From Streptomyces hiroshimensis (GTDB lineage: Bacteria; Actinomycetota; Actinomycetes; Streptomycetales; Streptomycetaceae), in the NCBI RefSeq assembly GCF_014650335.1, contig NZ_BMUT01000006.1, positions 255,461-319,460 on the forward strand: a DNA stretch of 64,000 nt. The letters run 5' to 3'. The position numbers and the translations under genes are program-made. Positions 1 through 8,394 of the stretch are shown here, piece after piece. The stretch's first letter is position 1. Every line of letters starts with the position of its first letter. The notes under the pieces were generated by a model. It saw only the letters and a program-made list of their open reading frames with translations, searched no databases and was not told the DNA's origin.

Positions 1-87
1 GCATCCCCCACAGGCGGCCCCCCACGGCCGGGGGAATCCCCTCTGCACACAGGGGTATGCACAGGGGGCCGAAGCCGCGCTGCGCCG

Positions 88-1458
88 TCACATGGGCGGC
101 GCCGCCGGCGCCGGCCCCAGCGTGGTCGTCCCCGGTGCGGCCCGGTGCCCGAGCCCCGTGCGGTACGCGTCCAGCGCCGCCTCGACCCGCCCCGTGCGCC
201 GCAGCAGATCGCCCAGCAGCCGGCACAGATCCGCCAGGTCCCCTGCGGCCCCCGTGCGCTCCAGCAGCGACAGCGCCGCGCAGTAGTGCTCCTCCGCCGA
301 CTCCGTGAGCCCGCGCTCCTCCGCGATCAGCCCCAGCAGCCGGTGCGCCCCGCCCGCGTGCACCGCGCCGCGCTCGGCGCCCAGCGCCGACGGCGACAGC
401 AGCGGGCTCAGCAGCCGCTCCGCCTCGCCCGCCTTGCCCCGCCGCCGCAGCACGTCGGCCAGCTCCACCTCCACCTGCACGGTGAACAGCGCGGCCCGCT
501 TCGACGCCAGCATGTCGCGCGCCGTCCGCAGCTCGCTCTCGGCGCCCTCCAGGTCGCCGTCCTGCGCGCGGACGTAGCCGCGCATCCAGTGGCAGTGCGC
601 GAGCTCGGTGCGGATGTGCAGCTGCTGGTAGAGCTCCTGGGCCTTCGCGAGCGAGGCGTCGGCCTCCTGGATGCGGCCCTCGGCGATCAGCGTGCGGGCC
701 ACGCCCCGGTGCATGCCGGCGACGAGGGCCGGATCGTCCACCTGGGGCGCCAGCGCGAGCGCCAGCTCTGCGGCGTGCGCGGCCCGGGCGTGCGCCCCCA
801 TGTCCATGTAGGGGGCGATGGAGGCCGTGTAGAGGAGCAGCAGGGCGTCGGGGTCGTGCAGCCCCGAGGCGTTCAGCTCGTCGAGCGCCGTCTCCAGCAG
901 GTAGCAGGCGTAGCGCAGCTCCCCGGCCAGGAGGTGGGCGGTGGCGCGGCCGCGCAGCGCGGGGACGCGGCGCGGCAGCGGCTCGTCGGCCAGCAGCGCC
1001 TCGGCGGCGGCGTAGTGGTCGCGGGCGGGGGAGAGGTCGCCGGTCTCCAGGGCGCAGTCGCCCAGCCCGAGGAGCGCGGCGGCCTGCTCGGGCACGAGCC
1101 CCGCGCGCGCCGCCTCCTCGTGCAGCGCCCCGTAGAGCGCGGCGGCGTCCTCGGCGGCGCCGGTGGCCAGCGTGCGACGGGCGTCGGTGAGGCGCATCCG
1201 CAGCCCGGTGGCCAGGTGCGCGGGACGGCCGGTGGTGAGCTCGTCGACGGTGGTGCCGAGCCGGTCGGCGAGATGGCGCAGGGCGGTCTCGGAGGGGCGG
1301 ACGCGGCCGGACTCCAGGGTGGAGATGTAGGCGGCGGTATAGGCGGGTTCGGCCAGCTGGCGCTGGGTGAGGCCCTTGGCCGTGCGCAGCCGCAGCACGC
1401 GTCGGCCGATCTCGGCGGGCCCGTCGGCCCGTATGCCGTGGGTGCTGTTCTCGGCCAC
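88..1458 (-). CDS. XRE-family transcriptional regulator with TPR-like repeats
   Basis: Cytoplasmic DNA-binding regulator. An N-terminal helix-turn-helix lies at about residues 15-70 (RLRTAKGLTQRQLAEP, then YISTLESGRVRPSE), followed by about 370 residues of Ala/Leu-rich paired helices typical of tetratricopeptide arrays, which in this family usually sense a ligand or peptide. I chose the GTG at 1458 because GAGGGG lies 6 bases upstream; an ATG at 1488 gives 10 more residues without an SD. It is divergent from the peptidase-like gene at 1629 across a repeat-rich spacer that may be its own operator. Ligand and targets are unknown. Confidence 0.85.
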   Translation of the reverse strand: MAENSTHGIRADGPAEIGRRVLRLRTAKGLTQRQLAEPAYTAAYISTLESGRVRPSETALRHLADRLGTTVDELTTGRPAHLATGLRMRLTDARRTLATGAAEDAAALYGALHEEAARAGLVPEQAAALLGLGDCALETGDLSPARDHYAAAEALLADEPLPRRVPALRGRATAHLLAGELRYACYLLETALDELNASGLHDPDALLLLYTASIAPYMDMGAHARAAHAAELALALAPQVDDPALVAGMHRGVARTLIAEGRIQEADASLAKAQELYQQLHIRTELAHCHWMRGYVRAQDGDLEGAESELRTARDMLASKRAALFTVQVEVELADVLRRRGKAGEAERLLSPLLSPSALGAERGAVHAGGAHRLLGLIAEERGLTESAEEHYCAALSLLERTGAAGDLADLCRLLGDLLRRTGRVEAALDAYRTGLGHRAAPGTTTLGPAPAAPPM

Positions 1459-1478
1459 TGCTGCCCCTCGGTAGGTTA

Positions 1479-1620
1479 CGCCGTGCATTTCAGGTACGTC
1501 GTGCTTCGGGTACGTCGTGCTTCGGGTGCGCCGTGCATTTCAGGCCAGGGGTCCCATGCTGCGGCGTGAGGACGTGGATACGCGAGTACATGAGTACGCG
1601 AGTACGTGAGCTACGTGAGG
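1479..1620. repeat. Nested direct repeats in a divergent promoter region
   Basis: CGCCGTGCATTTCAGG occurs at 1479-1494 and 1529-1544 (50 bases apart). Between them TACGTCGTGCTTCGGG is tandemly duplicated (1495-1510, 1511-1526). Further right, GAGTAC-type units recur (1580-1615). They fill the spacer between the XRE/TPR regulator and the hydrolase, so binding sites for that regulator are a reasonable inference; slippage duplication is the alternative. Confidence 0.6.
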
Positions 1621-1628
1621 ATGGAACC

Positions 1629-3059
1629 ATGCCGGACGGTCTCGACGGGCAGGATCTCGTGGGGGGCGCACAGAGGCTCGGAGGGGCGCTCGACGAGGCA
1701 CCGGCAGGCGCGGCGGTGCCGTCGCTCGCCGGTGCGGCGGTGCCGTCGGTGACCGGCCGGCACCGTCAGCCCGGCCTCGTCCTCACCGACCACCACTTCG
1801 ACGTGCCGCTCGACCACGACGCCCCCTCCGGCGAGCGGATACGCATCTACGCGCGCGAGGTCGTCGCCTCGGCCCGCGAGTACGACGAACTGCCCTGGCT
1901 CGTCTACCTCCAGGGCGGCCCCGGCTTCCCCGCCGGCCGCCCCGTGGGCCGCGAGAACTGGCTCGACCGCGCCCTGGAGGACTACCGCGTCCTCCTCCTC
2001 GACCAGCGCGGCACCGGCCGCTCCACCCCGGCCACCCGCCAGACGCTCCCGCTCCGCGGCACCCCCGCCCAGCAGGCCGACTACCTCGCGCACTTCCGTG
2101 CCGACTCCATCGTCCGCGACTGCGAGCACATCAGGCGGCAGCTGACCGGCGGCCGGCCCTGGACGGTGCTCGGGCAGAGCTTCGGCGGCTTCTGTGCCGT
2201 CACCTACCTGTCCTACGCGCCCGAGGGCCTCGCCGAGGTGCTGATCACAGGAGGGCTCCCCGGCCTCGACGCCGACGCGGACGCCGTCTACCGCGCCGCC
2301 TACCCGCGCATGGAGCGCAAGACTCTCGCCCACTACGACCGCTACCCCGGCGACGAGGCCGCCGCCCGCCGCATCGCCGCCTACCTCGCGCAGCACGAGG
2401 AAGTGCTCGCCGACGGCACCCTCCTGACCGTCGAGGCCTTCCAGCAGCTCGGCATCCTCCTCGGCACCGGCGACGGCTCGCACCGGCTGCACTACCTCCT
2501 GGAGGACGCCTTCGTCGACACCGCCGCCGGGCCGCGGCTCTCCGACGCGTTCGGCGAAGAGGTCGCGGCGATCCTCTCCCGCGCCCACTGCCCGCTCTAC
2601 GCACTGCTCCACGAGGCCATTTATGCCCAGGACGGGCAGGCGACGCACTGGTCGGCCGAGCGCATCCGGGGGGAGTACCCGCAGTTCGACCGCCATGGTG
2701 ATGGCGACGGTGCCACCGACGGCGGCCGCTTCCTGTTCACCGGCGAGACCGTCCACCCCTGGATGCTGCGCACCCACCCGGCCCTGCGCCCGCTGCGCCA
2801 CACCGCCGAACTCCTCGCCGAGCGCAAGGGATGGACGCCGCTGTACGACCCCGAGCGCCTCGCCCGCAACACCGTGCCGGTCGCGGCGGCGGTCTACCAC
2901 GACGACCTCTACGTCGACACCGAGCACTCGCTGCGCACCGCGCGCGCGATCCGGGGGCTGCGGACGTGGGTCACCGACGAGTTCGAGCACGACGGCGTAC
3001 GGGCGGGCGGACGGGCCGTGCTGGACCGGCTGCTGAGGCTCGTACGGGACGAGGCGTGA
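1629..3059 (+). CDS. Alpha/beta-hydrolase, proline iminopeptidase-like
   Basis: Probably a cytoplasmic serine aminopeptidase of the prolyl aminopeptidase family (S33), releasing N-terminal proline or related residues. Seen: the oxyanion-type stretch YLQGGPGFP near residue 95, LLDQRGTGRS, and the nucleophile elbow GQSFGG with Ser at about 184. A C-terminal VYHDDLYVD/EFEHDG region offers candidate Asp and His of the triad. Start at 1629 has GAGG just upstream; earlier in-frame ATGs (1533, 1590) lie in the repeat region. About 476 aa, usual for the long actinobacterial members. No signal peptide. The exact substrate cannot be told from sequence. Confidence 0.85.
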   Translation: MPDGLDGQDLVGGAQRLGGALDEAPAGAAVPSLAGAAVPSVTGRHRQPGLVLTDHHFDVPLDHDAPSGERIRIYAREVVASAREYDELPWLVYLQGGPGFPAGRPVGRENWLDRALEDYRVLLLDQRGTGRSTPATRQTLPLRGTPAQQADYLAHFRADSIVRDCEHIRRQLTGGRPWTVLGQSFGGFCAVTYLSYAPEGLAEVLITGGLPGLDADADAVYRAAYPRMERKTLAHYDRYPGDEAAARRIAAYLAQHEEVLADGTLLTVEAFQQLGILLGTGDGSHRLHYLLEDAFVDTAAGPRLSDAFGEEVAAILSRAHCPLYALLHEAIYAQDGQATHWSAERIRGEYPQFDRHGDGDGATDGGRFLFTGETVHPWMLRTHPALRPLRHTAELLAERKGWTPLYDPERLARNTVPVAAAVYHDDLYVDTEHSLRTARAIRGLRTWVTDEFEHDGVRAGGRAVLDRLLRLVRDEA

Positions 3060-3077
3060 AGTCACCTCGGTGACTTC
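3058..3077 (+). terminator. Perfect palindrome overlapping the stop codon
   Basis: GAAGTCACC and GGTGACTTC face each other with a 2-base centre, starting at the stop codon of the hydrolase. It could fold as a short hairpin terminator; no T-run follows, and an operator for the next gene (3197) is an equally possible reading. Confidence 0.35.
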
Positions 3078-3196
3078 TCGGTCGTTTCTTCGGCCGCATC
3101 CATTGCCGGGCGCCTTCCGGGCCCCTACGTTAAGCCGCGCGTTAAAGCGACTTGACCCGCCGCTTAACCGGCGGTGGAGCTCGGGAGGAACCCCCC

Positions 3197-4495
3197 ATGA
3201 GAAGACGCATATCCCTCGCGGCCGGTGGTCTGGCCCTCGCGGCGGCCCTGGCCGCCACGGCCCCCGCGGCGGCGTCCGGACCGGACAGGCCGGTCACCCC
3301 TCAACGCACCCAGGAAGTCGAGTACTTCACCGGTCCCGACGGCCACCCCCGCCACACCACCGTTCCCGCGTCACCGGCCCTGCCGCGCCCGCTCGCCCCC
3401 GCCGCCAAGGGCGACGGGGACGTCACGTCCGTCGTCAGCAACGGCCCGGTCGGCTCCAAGCTCGACGTCGTCTTCATCGGCGACGGCTACACCGCCGACC
3501 AGCAGGACGCCTTCCACGCCGCCGTGCGCACCAAGTGGGCCAGGATGTCGGCCGTCGAGCCGTACGCCTCTTACGCGAGCCTCTTCAACGTGTGGAGCGT
3601 CGACACCGTCTCCCGCGAGTCCGGCGTCACCAACGACCCGGCCAAGGGCGTCACGAAGGACACCGCCCTGCGGTCGCACTTCTTCTGCGACGACGTGGAG
3701 CGGCTGCTGTGCGTCGACACCGCCCGCGTCGAGTCGTACGCGGCGAAGGCGCCGGCCGCCGACCTCGTCGTCGTCCTGTCCAACTCCGCCAAGTACGGCG
3801 GTGCGGGCTACAACGACGTCGTCTCCCAGGTCGGTTACGACGGCATCGCCACCGCGTCCTCCGACCACCCCAAGTCCGACCAGGTCGCCGTCCACGAGAC
3901 CGGGCACTCGCTGGGCAAGCTCGCCGACGAGTACCAGTACGACGAGTACGGCACGTACACCGGCGCCGAGCCGGGCGACACCAACATCAGCACGCTGGAT
4001 GCCGGGCAGCAGAGCGCGCAGCGCAAGAAGTGGTACCGCTGGATCGGGCAGACTTCGCCGGACGGCGGCACGGTCGGCTCGTACGAGGGCGGCGGCTACT
4101 ACCCCAAGGGCCTCTACCGCCCCACCGAGAACTCGATCATGCGCACCCTGGGCCGTGAGTTCAACCTGCCGGGCCGCGAAGCCATGATCGCGGGCTTCTA
4201 CCGCCACGCGAGCGTGCTGACCAGCGACAGCGGCCGGTACGGGGCGGTCTCGCGCCGCGAGCGGGTCGTGGTGCGGCCGGCCGTGCCCACGGCGACCGTG
4301 CGCTGGTACGTGGACGGGCTGGAGGCCGTGGCCGCCCGTGGCCGGACCGAGGTCGTGCCGCGGACGCTCGGCGTGCCCGGCGACGGCCGCCCGCACACGC
4401 TGACGGCGCGCGTCGTGGACCGCACGGACGCGGTCCTCGACCCGGAGCTGCGCAAGCGGCTGGCGGGGTCGCTGACGTGGAAGGTGACGCGCTGA
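3197..4495 (+). CDS. Secreted M64-family zinc metallopeptidase (IgA peptidase M64 type)
   Basis: Exported zinc protease. The N-terminus (MRRRISLAAGGLALAAALAA, then TAPAAASG) is a clear Sec signal peptide. The zinc site HETGHSLGKLADEY has His233, Glu234 and His237 with the downstream DEY that marks the M64 family. Upstream DVVFIGDGYTADQ is also typical of M64. The C-terminal roughly 90 residues form a small Ig-like appendage. Start at 3197 follows GGGAGG at 8 bases; an upstream ATG at 3152 has none and would bury the signal peptide. Natural substrate is unknown; the IgA name comes from the founding family member only. Confidence 0.9.
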   Translation: MRRRISLAAGGLALAAALAATAPAAASGPDRPVTPQRTQEVEYFTGPDGHPRHTTVPASPALPRPLAPAAKGDGDVTSVVSNGPVGSKLDVVFIGDGYTADQQDAFHAAVRTKWARMSAVEPYASYASLFNVWSVDTVSRESGVTNDPAKGVTKDTALRSHFFCDDVERLLCVDTARVESYAAKAPAADLVVVLSNSAKYGGAGYNDVVSQVGYDGIATASSDHPKSDQVAVHETGHSLGKLADEYQYDEYGTYTGAEPGDTNISTLDAGQQSAQRKKWYRWIGQTSPDGGTVGSYEGGGYYPKGLYRPTENSIMRTLGREFNLPGREAMIAGFYRHASVLTSDSGRYGAVSRRERVVVRPAVPTATVRWYVDGLEAVAARGRTEVVPRTLGVPGDGRPHTLTARVVDRTDAVLDPELRKRLAGSLTWKVTR

Positions 4496-4527
4496 AAGGT
4501 GACGCGTTGAAGTGGTGACGCGCTGAA
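4483..4527. repeat. Triplicated 14-bp unit over the M64 stop codon
   Basis: GGTGACGCG(C/T)TGAA occurs at 4483-4496, 4498-4511 and 4514-4527. The first copy contains the functional TGA, so each copy offers a TGA. It sits between convergent genes and looks like recent slippage or tandem duplication. Confidence 0.7.
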
Positions 4528-4536
4528 TCGATACGG

Positions 4537-5331
4537 CTAGGCGGACGCGGCGTTCAGGAACTCCGCGTCCGCGTAGGCGAGGGCGAGGCGGTCGCAGCCG
4601 TGGGTGAGGGCGGTGCGGGCCGCCTCGCGCACGCGCTCGGCCGGCTCGTCCGCCGCCAGCGCGGCGTGCAGCGCGTCGAAGGCCAGCTCGCGGACCGCGC
4701 CGGTCAGGGACGCGAAGACCTCCAGCTCGGCCCGTACCTCCGGGGCCGCGGCGCGCTCCCCGGCCCGCTCCAGCAGCAGCTCCAGCAGCTGCTCGCGGCG
4801 CGTCTGGCCGAGCGGGAGGTAACTGCGCCTCAGGGAGGCGCTGTTCAGCAGGATGCGGGAGAAGGTGCGGGCCTGGGGGAGGGAGTCCTCGTCCAGGACG
4901 GCGTCGAAGGCGTCGGCGCAGGCGCGGTGCACGCGGTCGATGACCTCGGCGGCGGTCGCCGCGCCCGCCACGGCCTCGGCGATGCCCGCCTCGAACTCGT
5001 CCCGGCGGCCGAAGAAGATGTCCTCCTTCGACGCGTAGTGCGTGAAGACGGTGGCCGGCGCCACGTCCGCCGCGGCCGCGATCCGGGTGAGCGTCACGGC
5101 GTCGAAGCCCTCCTCCGCGAAGAGGCGGAAGGCGGCTTCGGCGATGGCGCGGCGGGTGCGCTCGCGCTTGCGGCCGCGCATTCCGGTGGCGGCGCTGCCG
5201 CCCGCCGGGGCGCTGCCGGCGGCCTTGGTGTTGCTCCCGGCCGTGGTGCCGTTCCGGGCCGCGGTGCGGTTCCCGGCCGTGGTGCCGTTTCCGGCCGTGG
5301 TGCCGCTCCTGGTCGTGGTGCTGCTGGTCAT
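4537..5331 (-). CDS. TetR/AcrR-family transcriptional repressor
   Basis: DNA-binding repressor, probably of the divergent MFS pump. The helix-turn-helix is at about residues 55-100 (RERTRRAIAEAAFRLFAEEG, VTLTRIAAAADVAPATVFTHYASKEDIF). The C-terminal ligand domain is Ala/Leu-rich. The first ~45 residues are a low-complexity Thr/Ala/Gly/Asn stretch built from repeats of TTAGN/TAARN type, encoded by tandem copies of a roughly 18-base unit; it is probably disordered. Start at 5331 is preceded by GGGGG; an ATG at 5355 is possible but lies closer to the operator. The perfect palindrome just upstream supports autoregulation. Confidence 0.9.
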   Translation of the reverse strand: MTSSTTTRSGTTAGNGTTAGNRTAARNGTTAGSNTKAAGSAPAGGSAATGMRGRKRERTRRAIAEAAFRLFAEEGFDAVTLTRIAAAADVAPATVFTHYASKEDIFFGRRDEFEAGIAEAVAGAATAAEVIDRVHRACADAFDAVLDEDSLPQARTFSRILLNSASLRRSYLPLGQTRREQLLELLLERAGERAAAPEVRAELEVFASLTGAVRELAFDALHAALAADEPAERVREAARTALTHGCDRLALAYADAEFLNAASA

Positions 5332-5359
5332 GCCCCCAGGGTAGCCGTCCGGCAAGTAG

Positions 5360-5395
5360 AAATAGAGGTGCTACATTTTTGGAGCACCTCTATTT
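5360..5395. promoter_or_regulatory. Perfect 13-bp inverted repeat, candidate TetR operator
   Basis: AAATAGAGGTGCT (5360-5372) and AGCACCTCTATTT (5383-5395) are exact inverses with a 10-base AT-rich centre. The site lies between the divergent TetR and MFS genes, 29 bases from the tetR start and 55 from the MFS start, as expected for an operator that shuts off both. It stands out as AT-rich in this genome. Confidence 0.85.
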
Positions 5396-5449
5396 TCGGG
5401 TGTCCCGCTCCGCCATCCGCATGCGCACCTGCCGGAGGACGTGATTGCC

Positions 5450-6934
5450 ATGCGCGCTGCCGACCCCTCGTCACCACGGCCCGCCATACGCGGGGCCGGC
5501 CGGGAACCAGCCGGCCGGCCCGTACGCGCCACCACCGCGATCCTCGTCATCGCCTGCACGGCCCAGTTCATGGTCATCCTCGACGTGTCGATCGTGAACG
5601 TGGCCATCCCGGCGATCCGCACCGAACTCCACCTGGGCACCGCCGGCCAGCAGTGGATCGTCAGCGCCTACACCCTCGGCTTCGCCGGGCTGCTGCTCTT
5701 GGGCGGTCGCGCGGCGGACCTCGTCGGCACCCGGCGCGCCTTCCTCGCCGGAGTCACCGCCTTCACCCTCGCCTCCCTGGTCGGCGGCCTCGCCTCCGGC
5801 GGCCCCCTGCTGATCGCCGCCCGCGCCGTCCAGGGCGTCGGCGGCGCCGTCCTCGCGCCCGCCACCCTCACCCTGATCATGCGGACGTTCACCGAACCGG
5901 CCGCCCGCACGCGCGCGATGGGCGCCTGGAGCGCGGTCATGGCGGCGGGCGGTGCGGTGGGCGGCGTCATCGGCGGTGTGCTCACCGAGTACGCCGGGTG
6001 GCGGTGGGTGCTGTTCGTCAACGTCCCCATCGGCGCGGGGCTGCTGGCGGCGGCCCTCGTCTACGTACCGGCCGCCGCCTCCGCGCCCGCCGGGCCGCGC
6101 CGCCTCGACCTGCCCGGCGCCGTGTCCGTCACCGCCGGGCTGACCGCCCTCGTCCACGGCACCATCGCGAGCGAGACGCACGGGTGGGGCGCGCCGGAGG
6201 TGTGGGGGTCGTTCGCCGCCGGGGTGCTGCTGCTCGCGGCCTTCGTGGCCGTCGAGACCCGCGTCGCCCACCCGCTCGTTCCGCTCGCGATCCTGCGCCG
6301 CCGGACGCTCGCCACCGCCAACCTCCTCGTCCTGGGCATGGGCGCGGCCGCATTCGCGATGTGGTTCCTGCTGTCGTTGTACTTCCAGCAGGTGCTCGGC
6401 CGGAGCGCCCTCGGCGCGGGCCTGTCCTTCCTGCCCGGATCGCTCGCGATCGTCGTGGGTGCCCAGGTCTCCACCCGCCTCATCGCGCGCACCGGCCCGC
6501 GCCCGCTGATCGTCACCGGTATGACGATCAGCACGGCGGGGTTCCTGTGGCTGTCGCGCATCGGTGACGGGGGTACGGGAGGCGGCGCAGGCGCGTACGC
6601 GACCGGCGTGCTCGTCCCCTTCGTCCTGGCCACCCTGGGCGCGGGCCTGTCCCTGATGCCCGTCACGGCCGCCGCGACCAGCGGCACGGCACCGGCCGAG
6701 GCGGGCCTGGCCTCCGGGCTCGTCAACTCCTCCCGCCAGATCGGCGGCGCGCTCGGCCTGGCCCTGCTCTCCACGATCGCCGCGCAGACGACGGCGGGAC
6801 GCGCCTCCGGCGACGCGGCAGGCGACCTGGCCGCCGGTTACGGCAGGGCGCTGCTGATCGCCGCGGCGTTCACGGCGTGCGTGGCGCTGGGGGCGCTGGC
6901 ACTGCCAGGACGGACCACCCGCAAGACCTCGTGA
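5450..6934 (+). CDS. MFS multidrug exporter, DHA2/EmrB-QacA type (14 TM)
   Basis: Inner-membrane proton-coupled drug exporter. TM1 carries MVILDVSIVNVAIPAI, typical of DHA2 antiporters (motif D1). Motif A follows as GGRAADLVGTRRAF. Motif C-like glycines lie in AAGGAVGGVIGGVL. About 494 aa and 14 hydrophobic segments fit EmrB/QacA members. ATG 5450 is preferred because GGAGGA ends 11 bases upstream; the GTG at 5441 would leave only 2. It is divergent from the TetR gene and probably induced when the repressor binds drug. Substrate unknown. Confidence 0.92.
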   Translation: MRAADPSSPRPAIRGAGREPAGRPVRATTAILVIACTAQFMVILDVSIVNVAIPAIRTELHLGTAGQQWIVSAYTLGFAGLLLLGGRAADLVGTRRAFLAGVTAFTLASLVGGLASGGPLLIAARAVQGVGGAVLAPATLTLIMRTFTEPAARTRAMGAWSAVMAAGGAVGGVIGGVLTEYAGWRWVLFVNVPIGAGLLAAALVYVPAAASAPAGPRRLDLPGAVSVTAGLTALVHGTIASETHGWGAPEVWGSFAAGVLLLAAFVAVETRVAHPLVPLAILRRRTLATANLLVLGMGAAAFAMWFLLSLYFQQVLGRSALGAGLSFLPGSLAIVVGAQVSTRLIARTGPRPLIVTGMTISTAGFLWLSRIGDGGTGGGAGAYATGVLVPFVLATLGAGLSLMPVTAAATSGTAPAEAGLASGLVNSSRQIGGALGLALLSTIAAQTTAGRASGDAAGDLAAGYGRALLIAAAFTACVALGALALPGRTTRKTS

Positions 6935-6980
6935 AATCTCCTCACTCCGCAGTCAATTCATCGGAAGGACCGTGACCGCC

Positions 6981-7394
6981 ATGTCCAACGAACTGAACCA
7001 CGTCATCGTGCACGTCAAGGACCGCCGGGAGACGGGTGCGTTCCTGTCCTGGCTGATGGACACCGCCGCCCCGCTCGAATGGGGCCGCTTCACCCAGATC
7101 ACCAGCTCCAACGGAGTCGGCATCGACTTCGTCGACGACATGGTGGAGGCCGGCGACATCAACCGCAGCCACATCGCCTTCCTCGTCACGGACGAGGAGT
7201 TCGACGCGATACTCGGCCGCGTGGCGGAGCGCGAGGTGCCGTTCTGGGCCGACCCGATGCTGCGACAGCCGGGCGAGATCAACCACGAGTACGGCGGCCG
7301 CGGCGTCTACCTCCGGGACCCGGGCGGCACGTGCGCCGTCGAATTCATGACGACGCCGTACGGGGAAAAGCCGTCGGCCCGCTCGTCGGCGTAA
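6981..7394 (+). CDS. VOC-family (glyoxalase/bleomycin-resistance fold) protein
   Basis: Small cytoplasmic protein of the vicinal oxygen chelate superfamily. It opens with LNHVIVHVKDRRETGAFLSWL, the usual beta-alpha-beta start with a metal-type His, and ends with RGVYLRDPGGTCAVEFMTTPYG, the usual DPxG...E motif carrying the last metal ligand. It lies 46 bases after the exporter on the same strand, so it may be co-transcribed and help handle the same compound (inference). ATG 6981 has GAAGGA 11 bases upstream; GTG 6972 is too near it. Confidence 0.88.
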   Translation: MSNELNHVIVHVKDRRETGAFLSWLMDTAAPLEWGRFTQITSSNGVGIDFVDDMVEAGDINRSHIAFLVTDEEFDAILGRVAEREVPFWADPMLRQPGEINHEYGGRGVYLRDPGGTCAVEFMTTPYGEKPSARSSA

Positions 7395-7400
7395 CCAGAC

Positions 7401-7437
7401 CCGGTTACCGGCCTTGGCAACCGGCCCCGGTAACCGG
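7401..7437 (+). terminator. Inverted repeat downstream of the VOC gene
   Basis: CCGGTTACCGG (7401-7411) and CCGGTAACCGG (7427-7437) can pair over a 15-base loop, 6 bases after the stop. Each arm is itself nearly palindromic, so a cruciform-like site is also possible. No T-run. Confidence 0.5.
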
Positions 7438-7456
7438 CCCCCGGCTCCGCGCAGCC

Positions 7457-7489
7457 GCCGCGATCAGGGACGATTCCCCTGATCGCGGC
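7457..7489 (+). promoter_or_regulatory. 13-bp perfect hairpin ahead of the rhomboid gene
   Basis: GCCGCGATCAGGG (7457-7469) pairs exactly with CCCTGATCGCGGC (7477-7489) over a 7-base loop. It lies 37 bases before the rhomboid start. It may be a second terminator for the upstream unit or an mRNA structure in the rhomboid leader. Confidence 0.45.
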
Positions 7490-7526
7490 AGCAGAAGCGG
7501 CCGCCCGGGAGAGGGAAGCACGTTCC

Positions 7527-8291
7527 ATGAGTGGGCTCGGCATCGGCAGAAGACAGGCGAACGCGAATGCGAACGTGAACGCGGGACAGATCCTCGCGGA
7601 AGCACGCAAGGCCCTCTTCGTGATGGTCGGATTCGTGGCCCTCGTCTGGGCGGTGCAGCTCGCCAACTGGAGCGGCGACTACGCGCTCTCCCGCCACCAC
7701 GGCATTCTCCCGGGCGACATCGGCACGCTCCCTGACGTCTTCGCCGCCTCGCTGCTCCACTGGAACTGGGCACACATCGAGTCCAACTCCGGCCCCCTCT
7801 TCGTCTTCGGCTTCCTCGCCGCCTACCGCGGCGTGGCCCGTTTCCTCGGGCTGAGCGTCCTGGTGATGGTGACCAGCGGGCTCGCGGAGTGGGTGTTCGG
7901 GGACGGGGGCACGCGGACGGTCGGCGCCAGCGGCCTGGTCTACGGCTTCTTCGCGTACGTGGTGGTCAGGGGCCTGTTCGACCGGCACCTGATCGACACC
8001 CTGATCGGCGTCGTCATGGCGGCGTCGTACGCGTACATCCTCACCACGGCCGTCCCCGGCACCCCCGGCATCAGCTGGCTGTGCCACTTGGGCGGACTGG
8101 TCGGCGGGGTGGCGGGCGCGTGGCTCTTCCGGGACCGGAACGGGGCCCGTGGCCGGGGCCGCGACGGGGACGGCGACCGGGACCGTGACGGCAACGGCAA
8201 GCCGGCCCCGAGGCCCGGCCTCCCGGCCCGCACCGCCGACCACCCGCGAGCCGCCCTGCACAAGGAGCTCGACGACCTGGGGCTCTTGTAA
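7527..8291 (+). CDS. Rhomboid-family intramembrane serine protease
   Basis: Membrane protease cutting within or near the bilayer. Six hydrophobic segments span about residues 27-215. Seen: HWNWAHIESN (the conserved HxxxxHxxxN of TM2), catalytic Ser135 in GASGLVYG (GxSG), and His187 in CHLGG of the last segments, which completes the Ser-His dyad. The C-terminal 40 residues are a charged RDRDGDGDRD-type tail, probably cytoplasmic. Start 7527 has GGGAGAGGGAAG upstream. Substrates cannot be told. Confidence 0.92.
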   Translation: MSGLGIGRRQANANANVNAGQILAEARKALFVMVGFVALVWAVQLANWSGDYALSRHHGILPGDIGTLPDVFAASLLHWNWAHIESNSGPLFVFGFLAAYRGVARFLGLSVLVMVTSGLAEWVFGDGGTRTVGASGLVYGFFAYVVVRGLFDRHLIDTLIGVVMAASYAYILTTAVPGTPGISWLCHLGGLVGGVAGAWLFRDRNGARGRGRDGDGDRDRDGNGKPAPRPGLPARTADHPRAALHKELDDLGLL

Positions 8292-8339
8292 CCGCCGCTG
8301 AAGCGCTGGGTCGCCGCAGCCGGTTCAGGCCGCGTACCT

Positions 8340-8359
8340 GGCTCGCGAGCCGGTACGGT
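8340..8359 (+). promoter_or_regulatory. 12-bp palindrome and -10-like hexamer upstream of a TA-like pair
   Basis: GGCTCGCGAGCC (8340-8351) is a perfect palindrome followed directly by TACGGT (8354-8359), a TAnnnT-type -10. Its position 36 bases before the gene at 8395 fits an autoregulatory operator of a toxin-antitoxin-like unit. Confidence 0.45.
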
Positions 8360-8394
8360 GCAATCCGGAGCCTGCCGCGCCCTGGAGGACGATC

